A stretch of 9,727 nucleotides of DNA from CAYPTB01 sp964413535. Lineage in GTDB: Bacteria; Planctomycetota; UBA1135; GCA-002686595. This document shows positions 6,873 through 9,727 of this stretch, piece by piece. Within the stretch, counting starts at the first letter, position 1. Each line of letters opens with the position of its first letter. The notes beneath the pieces were generated by a model. The model ran no database searches. It saw only the letters and a program-made list of their open reading frames with translations, and had not been told where the DNA came from. Position numbers and translations under genes: made by a program. The stretch spans positions 1-9,727 of the forward strand of contig CAYPTB010000016.1 in NCBI GenBank assembly GCA_964413535.1. Reading direction: 5' to 3'.

Positions 6873-8548
6873 CGAATCCCTCCGGGCGCCGGGGCCGTAC
6901 CCGCGAGCCGATCCTCGCCCTCGTCATCGGGCGGCGCGCGGCCATCGAGGTCGAGGCCCTGCGCCCGCCAGCGGCGCGACCCGATCGCCGTCGTGACCAA
7001 GAGCAGCACGATCACGGCCGCGATCACGCCCAGCGAGAGCTGGATCGTGCCGCTGCCCTCGATCTTGGAGATCCAGCCGGGCGTCACGGCGCCCGTCGCC
7101 TCGTCCTCCGTATCTGGAAGGCTCTGAACCAGGAAGCCGACGAACACGACGAGCAGGTACACCGGCGACACGTACTTGATGATGAACCGGAAGACGGTGG
7201 GGATGCGCATCTGCGCCCCCCGGTGTGCCTCCGCAAGGCCCTTGTCGACGCCGAAGACCCACCCGAAGCAGATGATCTGCGTCCCGGCGACGACGAAGAT
7301 CATGAAGGTGCCGACCCAGAAGTCGATCGTGCCGAGCGCCAGCAGATCCTTGCTGAAGTAGAGCACGAACAGGTTGCCCGCGAGGCACAGCGAGGCGACC
7401 AGCGTCGTGGCCGCGTTGCGCGTGAGACCGAGGGCCTCCTCGAAGAAGGCCTTCGTCGGTTGCAGCATCGAGAGCGAACTCGTGATCGCGGCCAGGAACA
7501 GCATGAAGAACCACACGGCGCCGAAGAAGTTCCCGAAGGGCATGCGCGCGAACACGACCGGCAGGGCGAAGAAGCCCGTGCTGAACGTGCCACCCGTGTT
7601 GGCCTGCGTCGCAACCACCCCGAGGAAGACGACCGAGGCGGTCAGCGTGATCATCCCCCCGAGCGCGACCTCGAAGAACTCGTTCGTCGCGGACGCGGTC
7701 AACCCGGAGAGCACGACGTCGTCCTTGCGGCGCATGTACGAGGCGTAGTTGATGATCACGCCGAAGCCGACGGAGAGGCTGAAGAAGATCTGGCCCGCCG
7801 CCGCGAGCCACGTCTCGAACTTCCCGAGCTTGCCGAAGTCCGGGTTCCACATGAAATTCAGACCCGCCGCGACGTTCTGGTCGGGCGTCGCGGGATCGGG
7901 CGTGCCGAGGGTGAGGACGCGCGCGAGCACGATCAGCGCGCAGACCGCCATGGCCGGCATCGCCCAGCGGCAGAAGACCTCGATGCCCTTCGAGAGACCG
8001 CGGTAGACGAAGTAGACGTTGATCGCGAACGTGATCACCCAGAACACGACGCTCTGGTGCAGCCCGCCGCTCGTGAGGAAGCCGTCGAGGTTGCTGCCGG
8101 TGACCTCGTCGAAGAAGCCCTTCGAGGTCGTCACCTGGTCCGCGACCGCCTGGCCCTCGACGATGCCGATGCCGCCCTGGAAGTAGTTCCAGGCGTAGCA
8201 CAGGCACCACGCCTCGATCATCACGTAGTAGAAGTAGACGGCGAGCGGGATCAGCACGCCGAACGAGCCCATGTAGCGCGCGATCGCGCCCTTGCCGAAC
8301 ACGCCCATGATCGCGGGCGCCGAGTGGAAGCCCTTGCGCCCGCCGTAGCGCCCCATCGTCCACTCCGCCCACCCGATCGGGATGCCGAGCAGGAGCAGCG
8401 CGATGAAGTAGGGGATCATGAAGGCTCCCCCGCCGTTCTGCGCCGCGTTGCCCGGGAAGCGCAGGAAGTTCCCGAGACCCACGGCCGAGCCGGACACGGC
8501 CAAGATCACGCCCAGGCGCGTGCCCCACTGCTGCTTCTCGCTCGCCAT
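6869..8548 (-). CDS. Neurotransmitter:sodium symporter (NSS/SNF, LeuT-like amino-acid transporter)
   Basis: A 559-residue, 12-helix symporter strongly resembling Aquifex LeuT. The first helix, RLGVILAVSGSAVGLGNFLR, keeps LeuT numbering: G20, A22, V23, G24, G26, N27, with Ser at 21 where LeuT has Asn. V104 and Y108 match the LeuT substrate pocket. Helix 6 has IFFSLSVGFG (F256, S257 for LeuT T254), helix 7 has TNEFFEV (N289, E293), helix 8 has AAITSS (A353, T356, S357). Both sodium sites are therefore essentially intact. E293 aligns with LeuT E290, which in LeuT replaces the chloride ion, so transport is predicted to be chloride-independent. The likely role is sodium-driven uptake of a neutral amino acid; the substrate is not readable. 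The start ATG at 8548 has AAGG 7 nt upstream and matches LeuT's N-terminus; the frame stays open upstream but that part is antisense to thpR. It is co-translated with the small subunit gene (ATGA overlap). Confidence 0.95.
   Translation of the reverse strand: MASEKQQWGTRLGVILAVSGSAVGLGNFLRFPGNAAQNGGGAFMIPYFIALLLLGIPIGWAEWTMGRYGGRKGFHSAPAIMGVFGKGAIARYMGSFGVLIPLAVYFYYVMIEAWCLCYAWNYFQGGIGIVEGQAVADQVTTSKGFFDEVTGSNLDGFLTSGGLHQSVVFWVITFAINVYFVYRGLSKGIEVFCRWAMPAMAVCALIVLARVLTLGTPDPATPDQNVAAGLNFMWNPDFGKLGKFETWLAAAGQIFFSLSVGFGVIINYASYMRRKDDVVLSGLTASATNEFFEVALGGMITLTASVVFLGVVATQANTGGTFSTGFFALPVVFARMPFGNFFGAVWFFMLFLAAITSSLSMLQPTKAFFEEALGLTRNAATTLVASLCLAGNLFVLYFSKDLLALGTIDFWVGTFMIFVVAGTQIICFGWVFGVDKGLAEAHRGAQMRIPTVFRFIIKYVSPVYLLVVFVGFLVQSLPDTEDEATGAVTPGWISKIEGSGTIQLSLGVIAAVIVLLLVTTAIGSRRWRAQGLDLDGRAPPDDEGEDRLAGTAPAPGGIR
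6878..6883 (-). promoter_or_regulatory. Shine-Dalgarno of the MetS-type gene, inside the transporter gene
   Basis: On the minus strand GGAGGG lies 5 nt before the ATG at 6872. It is encoded within the last codons of the transporter (the GGIR end). It is the strongest Shine-Dalgarno I found in the window, and it decides that the 34-codon frame is a real gene. Confidence 0.85.
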
Positions 8549-8562
8549 TTCGCAGCCTTGCT

Positions 8563-8611
8563 CGAGGACGAAGCGACGGCTCGGGTCGCAGTCGGGTGCG
8601 ACCCGTCCTCG
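8563..8611 (-). repeat. Inverted repeats in the transporter mRNA leader
   Basis: A perfect 9-bp inverted repeat, CGGGTCGCA (8582-8590) and TGCGACCCG (8597-8605), flanks a 6-nt loop. A second, outer pair is CGAGGACG (8563-8570) with CGTCCTCG (8604-8611), overlapping the inner arm by 2 nt. Together they could form a bulged stem of about 15 pairs with a 13-nt bulge on one side. The structure lies between the putative promoter (8626-8634) and the start codon, and its 3' arm ends 3 nt before the AAGG ribosome-binding site. It may be a leader hairpin or a dyad operator. There is no U-run, so it is not a simple terminator. Confidence 0.6.
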
Positions 8612-8625
8612 CTCGGGTGGGGCGG

Positions 8626-8654
8626 AGCCTAGTGGAGCCTCCTGGGGGGCGCAA
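8626..8654 (-). promoter_or_regulatory. Putative promoter of the NSS transporter operon
   Basis: On the minus strand TTGCGC (8654-8649, three matches to TTGACA) is followed after 17 nt by TAGGCT (8631-8626, four matches to TATAAT) within CACTAGGCT. The 10-mer CACTAGGCTC is identical to one upstream of the GT-C gene. The implied leader is about 70 nt and includes the inverted repeats. The -35 half lies in the first of three GTTGCGCCC repeats. Confidence 0.5.
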
Positions 8655-8681
8655 CGGTGGGCGCAACGGGGGGGGCGCAAC
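8647..8681. repeat. Three direct repeats of GGGCGCAAC in the divergent promoter region
   Basis: GGGCGCAAC (GTTGCGCCC on the minus strand) occurs at 8647-8655, 8659-8667 and 8673-8681, with 12- and 14-bp periods. The first copy supplies the -35 hexamer of the transporter promoter and the others lie just upstream of it. All three lie 50-90 nt upstream of the thpR -10 element. The arrangement suggests a binding array for a regulator, or a short tandem duplication; a G8 run at 8668-8675 overlaps the third copy. Confidence 0.6.
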
Positions 8682-8731
8682 CGCGCTCGGTGCCCGGAAG
8701 CTCCGCTCCGAGCTCTGCCCCCGGCTCGCCG

Positions 8732-8740
8732 CGCTACGCT
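8732..8740 (+). promoter_or_regulatory. -10-like element upstream of thpR (CGCTACGCT)
   Basis: CGCTACGCT contains TACGCT (8735-8740), which ends exactly 9 nt before the ATG at 8750, the same spacing as at the HEAT-lipoprotein gene. No Shine-Dalgarno is visible in the gap, so the transcript is probably nearly leaderless. No convincing -35 box is visible. Confidence 0.5.
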
Positions 8741-8749
8741 TCGACGGCG

Positions 8750-9370
8750 ATGCCCGAGCGCACGCTCTTCACGGCCATCCGCGTCCCCGAGCCGATCGGT
8801 GCGGAGATCGCCGCGCGCGTGCGCGCCGCTCTGGGCGCGGACGACGCCTTCCGCCTCCCGCACAACGACGCCTTCCACCTGACGCTGCTCTTCCACGGGC
8901 GAGTCGACGGTGGGCGCGCGGCGGGGTTGGCGGACGCGCTCGCCGACGCGCTCCGGGAAGCGCGCGGTCTTTCGCTCGAGCTCGGCCCGACGGGGGCTTT
9001 TCCCCGGCGCGGAGCGGAGCGCGTCCTGTGGGTCGGGGTAGAGGGCGGGGGGGGCGGCGCCGCGCTCGAGCGGCTGCGCTCGGCCGTCCTCTCGGGCGCC
9101 GAGACCGCCGGCTCGGACACCGCCCGCGAGCGCTCCCGCCCGTTCCAGCCGCACGTCAGCGTTGCCCGTCCGCGGCTCCGACGGCGGCCGAACGTGGCGC
9201 AGGCGTTCTACGAGCTCGACTTCCAGATCCGCTTCCCCGTGGCGGAACTCGTGCTCCAAGCGTCCGTCCCCGTCCCAGGCGATCGCAACCGCTACGAGGT
9301 CGTCCGCTCCTTCGCGCTCGCGCCTCCTGTGGAGAAACGCGGCGGCGTCTCGGATTCCGCGCAACCGTGA
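8750..9370 (+). CDS. thpR: RNA 2',3'-cyclic phosphodiesterase (2H family, LigT/ThpR)
   Basis: A 206-residue protein with the two H-x-T/S-x motifs of the 2H phosphoesterase fold: HLTL (43-46) in DAFHLTLLFHG and HVSV (135-138) in FQPHVSVARPR, about 90 residues apart as expected. The N-terminus TLFTAIRVPEPI is the usual first strand. Members hydrolyse 2',3'-cyclic phosphate at RNA ends to 2'-phosphate and can ligate tRNA halves in vitro; the cellular role is unclear. Start 8750 is chosen because the conserved strand begins at once and a -10-like element lies 9 nt upstream; an in-frame ATG at 8657 would add 31 low-complexity residues. Residues 99-103 are five glycines encoded partly by a G8 run (9047-9054), yet the frame is conserved on both sides. 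The gene lies upstream of recA, as in the cinA-ligT-recA neighbourhood of several bacteria; no cinA is present here. Confidence 0.92.
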   Translation: MPERTLFTAIRVPEPIGAEIAARVRAALGADDAFRLPHNDAFHLTLLFHGRVDGGRAAGLADALADALREARGLSLELGPTGAFPRRGAERVLWVGVEGGGGGAALERLRSAVLSGAETAGSDTARERSRPFQPHVSVARPRLRRRPNVAQAFYELDFQIRFPVAELVLQASVPVPGDRNRYEVVRSFALAPPVEKRGGVSDSAQP

Positions 9371-9408
9371 GTCTCACGCTCCGTCGTTCGAAGAAGGACG
9401 GCGCCGCG

Positions 9409-9436
9409 TTGAGACCTGCGCCCCGACCACTATGAT
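9409..9436 (+). promoter_or_regulatory. Putative sigma-70-type promoter of recA
   Basis: TTGAGA (9409-9414, five of six matches to TTGACA) and TATGAT (9431-9436, five of six to TATAAT) are separated by 16 nt, the best housekeeping promoter match in the window. The -10 is part of CACTATGAT, which fits the element seen before four other genes. A transcript would start near 9443, giving a leader of about 50 nt. No recognisable LexA box of the proteobacterial (CTGT-N8-ACAG) or Gram-positive (CGAAC-N4-GTTCG) type overlaps it. Confidence 0.65.
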
Positions 9437-9491
9437 CGTCCACAACGACCCCGCACCACGCCGAGAGACGCACAGCGAAAGCACGACGGAC

Positions 9492-9727
9492 ATGAAGCCC
9501 ACCCGCACGAAGGCCGAGAAGGGCGCGAACGAAGAATCTCGCCGGACCCCCCAGACGGCGGAGAAGGAGCGCCAGCTCGGCGCGGCCCTGGCCGAGATCG
9601 AGAAGAGCTACGGCAAGGGCGCCATCATGCGCCTGGGCGACGACATCCTGCTGAAGGAGATCCGCGGGATCTCGACCAGCTCGATCTCGCTCGACATGGC
9701 GCTCGGCGGGCGCGGGCTGCCGCGCGG
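9492..9727 (+). CDS. recA: RecA recombinase, N-terminal part (partial at window end)
   Basis: The first 78 codons of recA; the gene runs off the window just before the Walker A loop. AALAEIEKSYGKGAIMRLGD (31-50) and ISTSSISLDMALGGRGLPR (60-78) align directly with E. coli RecA (IEKQFGKGSIMRLGE and ISTGSLSLDIALG.GGLP). RecA coats single-stranded DNA, drives strand exchange and activates LexA-type repressor cleavage. The N-terminus before the conserved part is about 18 residues longer than in E. coli and is charged and low in complexity. An in-frame ATG at 9432 would add 20 residues but lies inside the predicted -10 box, so 9492 is preferred, although its Shine-Dalgarno is weak. Position 59-62 reads G-I-S-T followed by S-S where E. 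coli has G-S, a minor change. Confidence 0.95.
   Translation, partial: MKPTRTKAEKGANEESRRTPQTAEKERQLGAALAEIEKSYGKGAIMRLGDDILLKEIRGISTSSISLDMALGGRGLPR

Noticed and set aside
7223..8632. A 469-codon plus-strand frame opposite the NSS transporter
   Set aside because: The translation is highly charged and low in complexity, and it is the exact antisense of a clear LeuT-like gene.
8549..9364. N-terminal extension of the transporter frame upstream of 8548
   Set aside because: It is antisense to thpR, has no membrane or transporter features, and the LeuT-type N-terminus begins at 8548 with a ribosome-binding site.
9371..9430. LexA (SOS) box before recA
   Set aside because: The palindrome TTCGAA in CGTTCGAAGAAGG is too short and matches neither the CTGT-N8-ACAG nor the CGAAC-N4-GTTCG type.

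Overview
The window is very GC-rich (roughly 70% by eye) chromosomal DNA. It carries seven complete larger genes, one 34-residue gene that is easy to miss, and two genes cut by the window ends. The mix of genes suggests an uncultured Planctomycetota-like bacterium, with Myxococcota as the main alternative: a sulfatase-fold lipoprotein, a HEAT-repeat lipoprotein, a UPF0104-type flippase-like protein, a PfkB sugar kinase, an NSS transporter with a MetS-type subunit, and recA preceded by thpR. This assignment is an inference from gene content and base composition. I see no IS element, phage gene, tRNA, rRNA or CRISPR array.

Layout. Positions 1-206 (+) are the C-terminus of a group II PLP-dependent decarboxylase. 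Positions 256-1785 (+) encode a sulfatase-superfamily lipoprotein with Thr in place of the formylglycine Cys/Ser. It converges, with only 3 bp between stop codons, on a GT-C (GT39/PMT-like) membrane glycosyltransferase at 1789-3243 (-). A 143-bp divergent promoter region follows. Next comes a likely three-gene + strand operon: a HEAT-repeat lipoprotein (3387-4547), a LPG_synthase_TM/UPF0104 membrane protein joined by a GTGA overlap (4544-5803), and a PfkB carbohydrate kinase with a clear Shine-Dalgarno (5844-6743). On the - strand, 8548-6869 encodes a LeuT-like sodium symporter. Its stop overlaps the start (ATGA) of a single-helix protein of the MetS type (6872-6768). Beyond a 201-bp divergent region with a leader hairpin and a triple direct repeat, thpR (8750-9370) and recA (9492 to the window end) run on the + strand.

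How the genes may work together. Sulfatase-like protein, GT-C enzyme, HEAT lipoprotein and flippase-like protein all point to the cell envelope and surface glycans or lipids; whether they form one pathway is not shown. The NSS transporter and its small partner form an amino-acid uptake unit. The thpR-recA order is a known bacterial neighbourhood.

The most interesting signals are regulatory. Five start regions share a 9-base element, C-R-Y-T-A-N-R-M-T, that looks like an extended -10 box of the housekeeping sigma factor. In two cases it lies exactly 9 nt before the ATG, implying nearly leaderless mRNAs. The transporter promoter also carries three GTTGCGCCC repeats, one of them at the -35 position, and a strong inverted repeat ending just before its ribosome-binding site. 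No wholly new multi-gene system is evident.
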